Source: Rikenella microfusus DSM 15922 (GTDB lineage: Bacteria; Bacteroidota; Bacteroidia; Bacteroidales; Rikenellaceae). From it: DNA of 64,000 bases. The position numbers were made by a program, and so were the translations under genes. Under the pieces are notes generated by a model. The model did not search any database. It saw only the letters and a program-made list of their open reading frames with translations, and was not told the origin of the DNA. The stretch is from contig NZ_KE386488.1 in the NCBI RefSeq assembly GCF_000427365.1, positions 620,001 through 684,000 on the forward strand. The letters run 5' to 3'. Positions 26,758-34,309 of this stretch are shown in pieces (within the stretch, counting starts at the first letter, position 1; each line of letters opens with the position of its first letter).

Positions 26758-26865
26758 TCACTCAGGCTGAATCCCGGCCACGCTTTCCAGCTCGGCGGCC
26801 AACCGTTCCAGTTCGGCAACGCTATCGCCCTCGAGACGATAGACAAGGATATATTTTTCGTCCAT
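26758..26865 (-). CDS. Possible 35-residue phage protein
   Basis: The ATG at 26865 lies 3 bp after the preceding gene's stop. The product is acidic and helical (MDEKYILVYRLEGDSVAELE then RLAAELESVAGIQPE). Tight spacing and natural composition suggest a real small gene. No family is known. Confidence 0.45.
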   Translation of the reverse strand: MDEKYILVYRLEGDSVAELERLAAELESVAGIQPE

Positions 26866-26867
26866 GA

Positions 26868-27161
26868 TTACTTCGTTTTAAGGGTGAGCAGGTTGGAAAA
26901 GTCCGGGTTCCGGCGGTGGAAACAGGTCAGCGCCCGGAGCGGGTCCCAGGAGTAGAGGCGGCCGCCCATCCGGACGGTGATCCTTTCATCCAGGTACCCG
27001 CGCGATGCGTGCCGGTCGAAGATCGTCCGGAAAAGCTGCGCCCGGCTATTGCCCGATATGCGGACCGAAGCCGCGGGAAGCTCGCCGGTACCGGCGAAGT
27101 AAACGGTCGCGGAATGCGACGCGGAATGCCATGCGCCCGCAGTAACTGTTGTTGTCTGCAT
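26868..27161 (-). CDS. Small phage protein
   Basis: 97 residues, starting MQTTTVTAGAWHSASHSATV and ending NPDFSNLLTLKTK. The first half is beta-strand-like and the second half contains YLDERITVRMGGRLYSWDPL. It begins 2 bp after the preceding small gene. By position it is a tail or neck component. I do not recognise it. Confidence 0.6.
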   Translation of the reverse strand: MQTTTVTAGAWHSASHSATVYFAGTGELPAASVRISGNSRAQLFRTIFDRHASRGYLDERITVRMGGRLYSWDPLRALTCFHRRNPDFSNLLTLKTK

Positions 27162-27163
27162 GG

Positions 27164-27394
27164 CTATTCCTCCCTTGCTTTAGAGATCGCATCGGCGATG
27201 ATGCCCTTTGTAATAAAGGTTCCGATCGCGTCTTGCGCGTCGGTGATGGCATTCTCGAATAACGCCTGATCCCCGGCAGCGGAATCGTCGTCCGGAATGC
27301 AGTTGAAAAAATCGTTTCTGATCTGTTCGAGCCGGGTGATAAGCATCGCAAGCTCAGGCGCAGGAGGCCCCTGCGGAGTTGGTTTGTTTAACAT
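27164..27394 (-). CDS. Small phage protein
   Basis: 76 residues, acidic and helical (MLNKPTPQGPPAPELAMLIT then RLEQIRNDFFNCIPDDDSAA). It is the first gene after a structured non-coding leader (27427-27587), so its transcription may be regulated by that structure. No domain is recognised. Confidence 0.6.
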   Translation of the reverse strand: MLNKPTPQGPPAPELAMLITRLEQIRNDFFNCIPDDDSAAGDQALFENAITDAQDAIGTFITKGIIADAISKAREE

Positions 27395-27420
27395 GGTGAT
27401 AGACTTTTATTTGGGACACA

Positions 27421-27587
27421 AAAAAACGGCGCATCCCTTACCCGTCGTCTATCACCTTAAGGGGCTGCAAAGCCATTACAGCATTTGCACGGGAGAAATG
27501 CGCCGAAGCGTCAATATGTCACGTATGGATATAAAAAATCCACCGCTTGAAAAGGGTGGGCATCACTGCCCCTTAAGAATGATAGAC
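27421..27587 (-). promoter_or_regulatory. Structured leader with two interleaved inverted repeats ending in a T run
   Basis: Pair A: 27447-27465 with 27568-27587 (GTCTATCA..CTTAAGGGGC arms, about 17 matched bases). Pair B: 27427-27444 with 27490-27505 (CGGCGCAT plus CCCG arms), followed on the minus strand by seven T residues like an intrinsic terminator. The arms alternate A-B-A-B along the RNA, so the two helices either exclude each other or make a pseudoknot. This is the layout expected of an attenuator or a structured regulatory RNA in front of the small phage genes. No small ORF is obvious in it. Confidence 0.5.
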
Positions 27588-27654
27588 GTTACAAAGATGG
27601 TGATTTTTTTGACTCACCCAACACACAGCCTCAAAATTTTTCACACCCTACTCG

Positions 27655-28491
27655 TCATTGTTTATTATCAAGTAGCCCTTCCTCTATCATTTTTTCATGT
27701 ATTAATTTCTTAATTTTCTGACAAATAGAAAGGTGTTCTTTATTCTCCTTAATTTGTTTTTTACATAATGATATATTTGTTTCTATATTAGATGCCAATT
27801 CTTGACTTCCATTATTTTCCGATGCAAAATTTCGCATTTCCCGCAGATCTTGCATTTTTATGTTACACCGGTTTATCCAGCTTTCGACAGAGTTACACAA
27901 AAACTCCTGCATATCCAATGAATCTACAAATGGAGTTACAGGTTCTGGTATGGTATGTCTGGCATGGATAATGCGATGATATAACGCCAATCGAAGCCAA
28001 AGGATACACTTGACATATTCTCTCTTCCAAGGATTGTCTGATGAAATTTTAACCAACGCTTCATCTGCATGCACAAGTTTAAGCCTAAACCACAATTTAT
28101 CATTAATGGTTAATACTGCCGTAATTTCATCCTTTATGCCTGGATCATCCTGAAATGAAGACATACAAGTGCGGTGAGCAAACCGATTTCTGATGTCACG
28201 GATCTTATTAAGAAGTTTATACTCATAATCAGAAATTAAACCTAAATGAAAAGATAATTCAATTTTTGCACTGAATGTGCCGAGCGCACCAGAATGGTCA
28301 AATAGTTTATTAGAGTCAGCTTTATGAGTAAAATATTCTGCTAATAAAGCCCTCAAAACATCCTCCAATAACGCGGCTCCTACAATCACGCAAGCTCTGT
28401 CACTTCCAACATTGATTAGTTCGTCTTCTATTTTGTTAGAGTTCTGGAAAATGTCAGCCATCAACTCATGAGTTTTGTTTTTCTTGCTCAT
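27655..28491 (-). CDS. MltR-domain protein, copy 2
   Basis: 278 residues. Residues about 25-120 carry the MltR (mannitol repressor-like) signature: GSDRACVIVGAALLEDVLRALL, LFDHSGALGTFSAKIELSFH and KIRDIRNRFAH. The C-terminal half is helical and charged, with a coiled-coil-like end. It shares the start MSKK and the pattern GSDRACVIVGAA with the gene directly upstream, so the two are paralogues. The region is AT-rich compared with the phage tail genes. MltR proteins regulate mannitol genes in enterobacteria, but the role of stand-alone MltR genes in phages is not established. Confidence 0.78.
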   Translation of the reverse strand: MSKKNKTHELMADIFQNSNKIEDELINVGSDRACVIVGAALLEDVLRALLAEYFTHKADSNKLFDHSGALGTFSAKIELSFHLGLISDYEYKLLNKIRDIRNRFAHRTCMSSFQDDPGIKDEITAVLTINDKLWFRLKLVHADEALVKISSDNPWKREYVKCILWLRLALYHRIIHARHTIPEPVTPFVDSLDMQEFLCNSVESWINRCNIKMQDLREMRNFASENNGSQELASNIETNISLCKKQIKENKEHLSICQKIKKLIHEKMIEEGLLDNKQ

Positions 28492-28503
28492 AAGTATTTT
28501 GAA

Positions 28504-29283
28504 TTAAAGGCGCGAATCTCGCGCTTTGTAATATTCTTCGTCGTCGAGAAGACCTGCTTTTTTCATTGCTTCTAATATAGCAAATTTAGTTTTTTGCAAT
28601 TCTATGATCTTAGCTTCTTCTTGTTGAATTTTCTCATGCTCTCCAGATTGTCTCAATTTTTCAATATCAAGTTTAATAACTGCAATAAAAGTATCAATCG
28701 GCTCAACTGCATTAGTATAAGATTTTGCCGGTTGATTTTTTTTGTGCCAAGCTGTCATTATGCGGCATCGAATCATATTCTCAAGCCATACTACACATAT
28801 TATAAATTCACTTCTTAAAGGGTTAGATTGTACTATGTGAGTTAATGCTTGGCCTGTTTTTCCTACTTTATGTATATACCCTAATTTATCACTAATTATG
28901 ATTTCCTTTATCCAATTTTCGACATTTCTGTTTCCTTGAAACGTATGAACACAAGCCCCGTGAGCAAATTCATTTCTAATTTTACGTATATAGGTAAGCT
29001 TCCTGTGTTCATCAGACGAGATAAGGCCTAACAAATATGAAAGATTGATCTTTGAACTGAAAGTACTCAATGCCCCATTATTAACAAAGGGGTTTTCATC
29101 ATTCTTTGAGGGAGAGTTTGAAAAATAAACATGAAATAACATTTCCAAAAGATCATCCAACACTGCTGCTCCTACAATAACGCAAGCTCTGTCACTTCCT
29201 GAATTTATTAATTCCTGTTCTATATTCTCAGCATCTTTACAAAGAGAGGAATATAGTTCCTGAACTGTTCTTTTCTTGCTCAT
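28504..29283 (-). CDS. MltR-domain protein, copy 1
   Basis: 259 residues from the ATG at 29283 (MSKKRTVQELYSSLCKDAEN). An extension to 29334 runs through a palindrome and is rejected. The MltR block reads GSDRACVIVGAAVLDDLLEML, FVNNGALSTFSSKINLSYLL and YIRKIRNEFAHGACVHTFQG. The C-terminal half differs from copy 2. Like copy 2 it starts about 12-15 nt after a GGCGCGA/TCGCGCC hairpin. The gene is AT-rich and sits between a DUF4468 gene and its paralogue. Confidence 0.78.
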   Translation of the reverse strand: MSKKRTVQELYSSLCKDAENIEQELINSGSDRACVIVGAAVLDDLLEMLFHVYFSNSPSKNDENPFVNNGALSTFSSKINLSYLLGLISSDEHRKLTYIRKIRNEFAHGACVHTFQGNRNVENWIKEIIISDKLGYIHKVGKTGQALTHIVQSNPLRSEFIICVVWLENMIRCRIMTAWHKKNQPAKSYTNAVEPIDTFIAVIKLDIEKLRQSGEHEKIQQEEAKIIELQKTKFAILEAMKKAGLLDDEEYYKARDSRL

Positions 29284-29297
29284 AAGTTTTAATGTAG

Positions 29298-29317
29298 AGG
29301 CGCGAATATTCGCGCCT
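29298..29317. repeat. 20-bp palindrome upstream of MltR copy 1 (related hairpin at 28506-28527)
   Basis: AGGCGCGAATATTCGCGCCT is a perfect palindrome. A related hairpin (arms AAAGGCGCGA and TCGCGCTTT, 28506-28527) precedes copy 2 at nearly the same distance, although it overlaps the last codons of copy 1. The shared gene-plus-hairpin unit supports a tandem duplication. Confidence 0.55.
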
Positions 29318-29327
29318 GGTAAGATTA

Positions 29328-29873
29328 TTACCAATCCTCAGATCGACTTTCATCTTTTATCATCATGGTGTTTTTCAATGATGAAGTAAGTAAAAGCATT
29401 TCTTTTCTCATAGTAGACAACAACTCGGTCCACACATTTTGCTCCCACTTCAACGTGGTGCCCCTTAATTTCTTTTCTGTTAGCACTGAATCCGAAGTCA
29501 ATAAGCCAAAACTATACAACTTACCATGATGGTAACAATCGGTAATTTCTATACGATAGCGTCCTTCACGAGTATTTATTTTAATCGTGTACTCGATTGT
29601 CCCTTTGACACCTTCCGACCCAATGAATTTGGAGAAATTAAATTGAGTAAGTGGGTTCAAAATTAATTGGTGATTCTCTTTATTTTGATATTTCATAACC
29701 TTAGCAGGATTTTGAAATGCCTGAGATACCCAAACTTCGGCGCGATCATACAGTGCATCAGCAGAAGCACCTTCAACCGGTACAACCTCGACATATCTCA
29801 ATATTGTGGTTCCTTGAGCAAATGATGAGAGGGTGATAATGGATGCTGCAATAAATAGTAGCGTTTTTCTCAT
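29328..29873 (-). CDS. DUF4468-like secreted protein
   Basis: 181 residues with a signal peptide (MRKTLLFIAASIITLSSFAQ, cleavage after FAQ). The mature part has the pattern of DUF4468, a Bacteroidetes-specific TBP-fold domain: ASADALYDRAEVWVSQAF, then KVMKYQNKENHQLI and TIEYTIKINTREGRYRIEITD. The function of the family is unknown, and exported copies are often found beside other small secreted proteins. It has its own promoter (29896-29925) and lies at the head of the AT-rich cargo segment. Confidence 0.75.
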   Translation of the reverse strand: MRKTLLFIAASIITLSSFAQGTTILRYVEVVPVEGASADALYDRAEVWVSQAFQNPAKVMKYQNKENHQLILNPLTQFNFSKFIGSEGVKGTIEYTIKINTREGRYRIEITDCYHHGKLYSFGLLTSDSVLTEKKLRGTTLKWEQNVWTELLSTMRKEMLLLTSSLKNTMMIKDESRSEDW

Positions 29874-29895
29874 AGCTCGTAGATTATTGGTTATT

Positions 29896-29925
29896 CAAAA
29901 GTAGCACATTTCCAGTTTAGGACAA
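29896..29925 (-). promoter_or_regulatory. Promoter of the DUF4468 gene
   Basis: On the minus strand TTG (29923-29925), 19 nt, and TACTTTTG (29896-29903). It overlaps the T run of the hicAB terminator. Confidence 0.6.
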
Positions 29926-29926
29926 T

Positions 29927-29955
29927 AAAAAAACCGCCACCGGTAAGGGTGGCGG
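29927..29955 (-). terminator. Terminator of hicAB
   Basis: An 8-bp stem CCGCCACC/GGTGGCGG (29934-29941 with 29948-29955) is followed by seven T residues on the minus strand. Confidence 0.85.
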
Positions 29956-29995
29956 CGAGCCTATCGCTCCGCAGGAGCAGCTGTCAAACAACACG

Positions 29996-30400
29996 CTACA
30001 AAGTGATAGACAAGAGCTGTGCGGCCAGTTTATGCAAGCCGTCCTCGATGCGCTTGCGCTGAGCCGGACGTGGTTTCCGAATACCCGATTCGTAGTGCCA
30101 CAGTTGGCGTTCATTGATGCCGGTGATCCGGGCCAGCGCCGCTTTCGTGAATATCCCGCTGTATGCATGAAGCAGCGCCTCCGTGGTCAGCCGGTACTCG
30201 AACTCATATTCGCCGTCGAACACCGCCGGTACCGCGGCACCGTCCTCGCGCATTCCATCCAGATGGAAATCCACAGCCTCCCGGATGTTCCGAACCACCT
30301 CTTCGAGCGATTCGCCGGTACTGACCACGCCCTGCAATTCAGGCAGGTGCGCACCGTAATTCTTACCGGTATAGTTTACTTCAACAATTACCTTTTCCAT
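29996..30400 (-). CDS. HicB-family antitoxin with C-terminal helix-turn-helix
   Basis: 134 residues from the ATG at 30400 (MEKVIVEVNY). The N-terminal partial RNase-H fold of HicB is recognised by YGAHLPELQGVVSTGESLEE and VRNIREAVDFHLDGMRE. The C-terminal third is an HTH (FTKAALARITGINERQLWHY). It binds and silences HicA and probably represses the operon. It follows hicA by 21 bp, the usual toxin-first order. Confidence 0.9.
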   Translation of the reverse strand: MEKVIVEVNYTGKNYGAHLPELQGVVSTGESLEEVVRNIREAVDFHLDGMREDGAAVPAVFDGEYEFEYRLTTEALLHAYSGIFTKAALARITGINERQLWHYESGIRKPRPAQRKRIEDGLHKLAAQLLSITL

Positions 30401-30421
30401 ATCTGTCCCCAATGTGCCGGG

Positions 30422-30616
30422 CTATTTCAGCCCGGCTTGTTTCAAAATCGAATTTACCAGCATATGATCGAGCTCGTGGCTCTTGCCGTGGTCCGGTATC
30501 GTGACCCGTCCCGGTTTAGTCGGATGCTTGTATTGGCGATGACTGCCCCGCTGGGCCACGAGATACCAGCCGTCAGCCTCTATGATCTCGATCATCTGCT
30601 TTACTGTCTTTCTCAT
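30422..30616 (-). CDS. HicA-family mRNA interferase toxin
   Basis: 64 residues from the ATG at 30616 (MRKTVKQMIEIIEADGWYLV). The double-stranded-RNA-binding-like fold is marked by RGSHRQYKHP, whose His is the catalytic residue of HicA, and VTIPDHGKSHEL. It cleaves mRNA when free of HicB. Nine residues of an upstream extension are excluded because they overlap the promoter-proximal leader. Confidence 0.92.
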   Translation of the reverse strand: MRKTVKQMIEIIEADGWYLVAQRGSHRQYKHPTKPGRVTIPDHGKSHELDHMLVNSILKQAGLK

Positions 30617-30640
30617 CTTCGTTCGTGTTGTTTGACACCA

Positions 30641-30671
30641 CAAAGATAGTAAAAATACGAACGCTTACAAA
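30641..30671 (-). promoter_or_regulatory. Promoter of hicAB
   Basis: A textbook Bacteroidetes promoter on the minus strand: TTTG (30668-30671), 19-nt spacer, TATCTTTG (30641-30648), 25 bp before the hicA start. Confidence 0.85.
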
Positions 30672-30772
30672 TAAATGATTCGTATATTTACTATCAAAAA
30701 TATTTTCCCCATTCAATTTTGAACTGTAAAAAAGCCGTCCTTTGGGGACGGCTCGCACAACACGGATTCACG

Positions 30773-31198
30773 TTAGAAAACGACATCGCAGCTCCAGCTG
30801 TTCCAGTCTTTCAGATTGAACTCCGGCTCGATGCGCGTTCCGAGTATCGACAGCCGCGCCCACGGGCGGCGGCTCCGGGAAGAATCCTCGGCCAGCCGCT
30901 GCCGCACCTTTTCGATCATCTCCCGCAACCGCGCGAACTGCTCGAACTCATCCTCATCAGTCTTCGACTGGCTGTTACTCCTCTCCAGCACCATCAGTAG
31001 CAGAGAGTGCACCTGCACTCCGTTATCGGCCGGGCCAACGACTTCGGAGGAGGGAAAAGTGACGAGCAGCTGCACGCCGCTTTTTCCGTTCAATCGTGTC
31101 ACGGCATGCGCCTCATTGACCGCGAAGATCATCCCGGTCAGCTCATCACTGGCAGCGACAAAACCGGCAAAATATTGTTTCAGCTCCCGGATATTCAT
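30773..31198 (-). CDS. Phage structural protein of unknown function
   Basis: 141 residues, starting MNIRELKQYFAGFVAASDEL. A central segment with VQLLVTFPSSEVVGPADNGV precedes a helical region (LREMIEKVRQRLAED) and a Trp-rich end (KDWNSWSCDVVF). It overlaps the upstream gene's stop by 4 bp. By position it lies in the neck/tail-completion part of the operon. No domain is named. Confidence 0.55.
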   Translation of the reverse strand: MNIRELKQYFAGFVAASDELTGMIFAVNEAHAVTRLNGKSGVQLLVTFPSSEVVGPADNGVQVHSLLLMVLERSNSQSKTDEDEFEQFARLREMIEKVRQRLAEDSSRSRRPWARLSILGTRIEPEFNLKDWNSWSCDVVF

Positions 31199-31551
31199 TT
31201 TCTGCCCTCCTTCAAATGTTCGTTATAGAGCAGGAGCAGCACATCGAACAGCCCTGCGGCCTCTACATCCTTAACAGTCCCGAAAACGCGGTTCTCAGCC
31301 AATGAAAACAGCACGCCGGTCCATCCTATCCCGGCGGCATTTTCGGCGTCTGATTTACGGCCGAAAAGAGGCCCGAAGTTGATCGTGTGCGAATATATCT
31401 GCACATCTTCATTTTGGATATAGCGAATGCAGTTCACCATCCATAGCAAGGCCAGCATCCGCTGCCACGGTTCGGCCGCATCGACGGTATCGGCGATCCG
31501 GTCCGTAAGGGCCGCATGGTAAGGCTGTGCCCGCCGTCCGTCGAAGGTATC
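31195..31551 (-). pseudogene. 5'-truncated phage gene at the edge of the remnant
   Basis: The longest ATG-started ORF is 87 residues (from 31458), but the same frame continues naturally upstream (phrases FDGRRAQPYHAALTDRIADT and AAEPWQRM) to an in-frame TAG at 31552-31554 with no start codon between. The gene is therefore likely cut at about 31551, which I take as the break point where the rest of the phage (head and DNA-packaging genes) was lost. Its function is unknown. Confidence 0.55.
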
Positions 31552-31636
31552 CTATTGCCTGCTCAACAACGATCGGTACTGCTCGAATTAAAGGCAGGCT
31601 TTTCTCAACAGAACACAGGAATGATAAATTTTATAG

Positions 31637-33322
31637 TCAGTCTCGATTTAAATTCCGAGTGTATCTTCGTGCCTCAGATTGCATCTGTCGGATTTCATCC
31701 GATGGAATTTTGACCGGCTTAACCAATAACTCGCGGGCCAATTGCGCAGCAGAGTCGTATTCCTGTCTGTGATCATATACCATTATCTGCATATACAAAG
31801 GCCTGAACCGGTTCGGACACATTTGAGAAGCCTTTGCATAATGCGACAGGGCCAAATCCCATTTCCCCTCGGCGTAATAATTATTTCCCATCAACATTTG
31901 GAGGTCATAACTGTTATAGACTTCGCTGCATTGCGCTAAAATGTCGTTGCTCGCACGGTGTAGCCCGATGTAATTTAAAGTAACGCCATAATGGTATAGG
32001 AAACGAGGGTTATAATTCCATTTCTGATATAAAAGCCGATATTGTTCCATTAGTTCCGGTGCCTTACCCGACAAAGTCCCTTCTCTAATTCTATTCCACT
32101 GATATTCATACTCCACGTCTTTGGCCAGACAGAAAAACAGGATCATGGCAGATAATCCTCCGAGTACAAACAGCCCAATGCGGCGTATTTTTAGCCAGAA
32201 CAAAGGTTTGAGTTGCACGTTGCCCAAACAGAAAGCCAAAACGATGCACACATATGCATAATGCACCGGATAGGAAAAGCAGGAGAAAAGAGCGATAGCG
32301 GCGATGCACGTCGAAAAAGGATTAAAACCGGATATGCAGATATTTCTAACTACCGGAAATAAAATCAAGCTGACAAGGAGTAATCCGACCAACCCGAACT
32401 CGATCGACAGCAATAAAAATTCATTGAAAGGATGAAAAACATTTCCGGCTACCTGTGCATACTTACTGTCTGGATTCGCTTTGAAGAAGTCCGCCTGGCA
32501 AGTCATATAGTCCGCCTGAAAAGAACCGGCTCCCCTTCCCCATACGGGCGCTTCGACGACCATCCCGCCCGATATTTTCCAGATCAATATTCTGCCCATC
32601 GCAGAGTCCTGTTTCCAAGAGAATAGGATGCAGCCGACCACTGCCCCCATGATAATGGAGGTCGAGCCGATGACACGTCGCCATTTAGCCGACATGGCTA
32701 CGGTTTTCCACAGAAAGACACCCAAAATAAACCCTCCGGAAATGATTCCTGCCCGCGAGCCGGATAAGCAGATTGCCGAAAGGACAAGCGTTGAACAAAC
32801 CGTTTTCAAGACCTTTCCCTGTCTGTCGGGAACCTCCCATGTCAGGCAAAACGGCAATCCGACGACGAGGGATGCCGCATAGCCGGCCGGATTGCTCAGA
32901 TTTCCGGCGACCCAACCGGAAGAGTACACGGTATATTGCAGGAAGCCATAGAGAGCTTGCGCTACGGAAAATACAACGATCAGCCCGGCAAATCTTCGGT
33001 TCTCTTTCGAATCCTCGGCTGCGAACCCATAGTAAAGGCATAGGAAACCTAAGGGCAGGCAAGCCTCGACCAGTGGAACAGGTGCCGCAAAGGAACGTCC
33101 CGACAGATATACAGCCAGCAACGTTGAAGATAGCCCGACGATATTTACCCGTTTGAGCCGCCTGCCCCCGTTCAACATCAAAAACACCAATCGGTATAAA
33201 GCGAAAAGGATGAAAACATATATTTCGATCCGTTCCGCCGAAATCAGCGAGCCGCTGAATGGGAAAAGGGCACACCCCATGAATAGAGCGGCAGGCAGGT
33301 AATTCACCCATTCTCTCATCAT
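31637..33322 (-). CDS. O-antigen-ligase-like (Wzy/WaaL) membrane protein with C-terminal TPR repeats
   Basis: About 561 residues from the ATG at 33322; a TTG at 33334 is also possible. There are about 11 transmembrane helices (roughly 1-420). The ligase/polymerase core is recognised by GRILIWKISGGMVVEAPVWG, GAGSFQADY and HPFNEFLLLSIEFGLVG. After residue ~430 come TPR-like helices (HYGVTLNYIGLHRASNDIL, GNNYYAEGKWDLALSHYAKA). Such proteins usually transfer or polymerise glycans, but this one is the last gene of a cysteine-rich-peptide operon and no glycan genes surround it. It has lower GC than the core genes. Its role here is unknown. Confidence 0.82.
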   Translation of the reverse strand: MMREWVNYLPAALFMGCALFPFSGSLISAERIEIYVFILFALYRLVFLMLNGGRRLKRVNIVGLSSTLLAVYLSGRSFAAPVPLVEACLPLGFLCLYYGFAAEDSKENRRFAGLIVVFSVAQALYGFLQYTVYSSGWVAGNLSNPAGYAASLVVGLPFCLTWEVPDRQGKVLKTVCSTLVLSAICLSGSRAGIISGGFILGVFLWKTVAMSAKWRRVIGSTSIIMGAVVGCILFSWKQDSAMGRILIWKISGGMVVEAPVWGRGAGSFQADYMTCQADFFKANPDSKYAQVAGNVFHPFNEFLLLSIEFGLVGLLLVSLILFPVVRNICISGFNPFSTCIAAIALFSCFSYPVHYAYVCIVLAFCLGNVQLKPLFWLKIRRIGLFVLGGLSAMILFFCLAKDVEYEYQWNRIREGTLSGKAPELMEQYRLLYQKWNYNPRFLYHYGVTLNYIGLHRASNDILAQCSEVYNSYDLQMLMGNNYYAEGKWDLALSHYAKASQMCPNRFRPLYMQIMVYDHRQEYDSAAQLARELLVKPVKIPSDEIRQMQSEARRYTRNLNRD

Positions 33323-33337
33323 CGGGTCCGCCAACCG

Positions 33338-34231
33338 TTATCTGCCCAGAGAGCGGGACAGAAAATCGCCCGCATTCTCGATCCTTCCCCGAAACACGAT
33401 TTTCCCCTCCGGATCGACGACCTGTACATCCGGAAATTTTTCCACCCCGAATACCTCCTTCAGGTTCGGGTCATCCATCGGAATGGAGAGAAGCGGTATA
33501 TGATAACCTCGTTCGGTTAATCCCTTGGCACCGATCGCAGGGGATTCGCCCCGTGCGGTGTCGCGACAAAATACGACATAGACTTCGACCTGCGGATTAT
33601 CCGCATACGTGTCCTGCAACTCCTGCACCAAAGGCAGCTTCCGGATACAGACTCCGCACGAACTGCTGATAAAGTCCAGCACCACATACCGTCCCCGAAA
33701 CTTTTCCAGTCGAACCGTCTCCTCCTCCGGCGTCTGCATCCCGATCATACCGACATCTGTTACCGGGTCCAGCCTTCCAGTCCACGTGCCGTAATACATT
33801 TTATTCACCCACAGGTCATAGCCCGAATAGGAAATCCACAGGCAGAAAGCCAGGAAAACGCCTGAAACGACAACTTTCCACACCCGTCCGGATATCTTCC
33901 AACACAAATACCCCCCACCGATTGCCAGCAGCCGGACGAATATTTCCGGCCATAAACCAGGTGTGGCACTAATACAGAATGTCCAATACGGCAATTCCAA
34001 TATGACCGCACCCAACAGGATAGCGATAACTACCCACTCCGTAGAGAGTTTTTCCCGGAATTTACGTAATAAGATAACAGTCAGGATATAATAAGTAATC
34101 CCATATACCAAAGACGCAAGAGAAATCCCACTCAAGGAGAGCAAATCGATATATCCACCCCTGATCCAGCAACAAGCAAGGTACAATGCCAAAGAGATCA
34201 GAAAGGCGATTGAGAAAGGTTTGAATTTCAT
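33338..34231 (-). CDS. Membrane-anchored TlpA/ResA-like thioredoxin fusion
   Basis: 297 residues. About five transmembrane helices fill residues 5-140, occupying the place where MauE/DoxX-type domains are found in similar fusions. A TlpA-like thioredoxin domain follows (about 160-297) with active site SSCGVC (Cys192 and Cys195), IRKLPLVQELQDTY, and a C-terminal cis-Pro region (KFPDVQVVDPEGKIVFRG). The thioredoxin domain should face the periplasm and make or reduce disulfides. Its neighbour encodes a lipoprotein with eight clustered cysteines, the obvious candidate substrate. Confidence 0.85.
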   Translation of the reverse strand: MKFKPFSIAFLISLALYLACCWIRGGYIDLLSLSGISLASLVYGITYYILTVILLRKFREKLSTEWVVIAILLGAVILELPYWTFCISATPGLWPEIFVRLLAIGGGYLCWKISGRVWKVVVSGVFLAFCLWISYSGYDLWVNKMYYGTWTGRLDPVTDVGMIGMQTPEEETVRLEKFRGRYVVLDFISSSCGVCIRKLPLVQELQDTYADNPQVEVYVVFCRDTARGESPAIGAKGLTERGYHIPLLSIPMDDPNLKEVFGVEKFPDVQVVDPEGKIVFRGRIENAGDFLSRSLGR

Positions 34232-34253
34232 AATCCGAGAAATTAAATTGACA

Positions 34254-34284
34254 GAACAAAGAACCGACCCTTTCGGGCCGGTTC
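34254..34284 (-). terminator. Weak (possibly partial) terminator after the cysteine-rich lipoprotein gene
   Basis: A hairpin GAACCG.CCC-TTTC-GGG.CGGTTC (34261-34284) with one mismatch is followed on the minus strand by TTTGTTC rather than a clean T run. It could lower expression of the two membrane genes compared with the lipoprotein gene. Confidence 0.45.
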
Positions 34285-34309
34285 CGAGGTGATATCAGGA
34301 CAATAGCAG

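Larger units (their letters stand above)
13916..31551. mobile_element. Prophage remnant with tail module and cargo genes, next to tRNA-Leu
   Basis: This is a run of minus-strand genes with a siphovirus-like tail order: small tail proteins, tape measure, baseplate/tail-tip proteins, tail fibre-like protein and M15 lysin-like peptidase. No terminase, portal, protease, capsid, integrase, repressor or replication gene is present. Several structural genes are frameshifted, and the distal gene is truncated at 31551. AT-rich cargo (toxin-antitoxin pairs, MltR-domain proteins, DUF4468) interrupts it. No attR copy of the tRNA end could be found with confidence. Boundaries are inferred from gene content. 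Confidence 0.75.
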
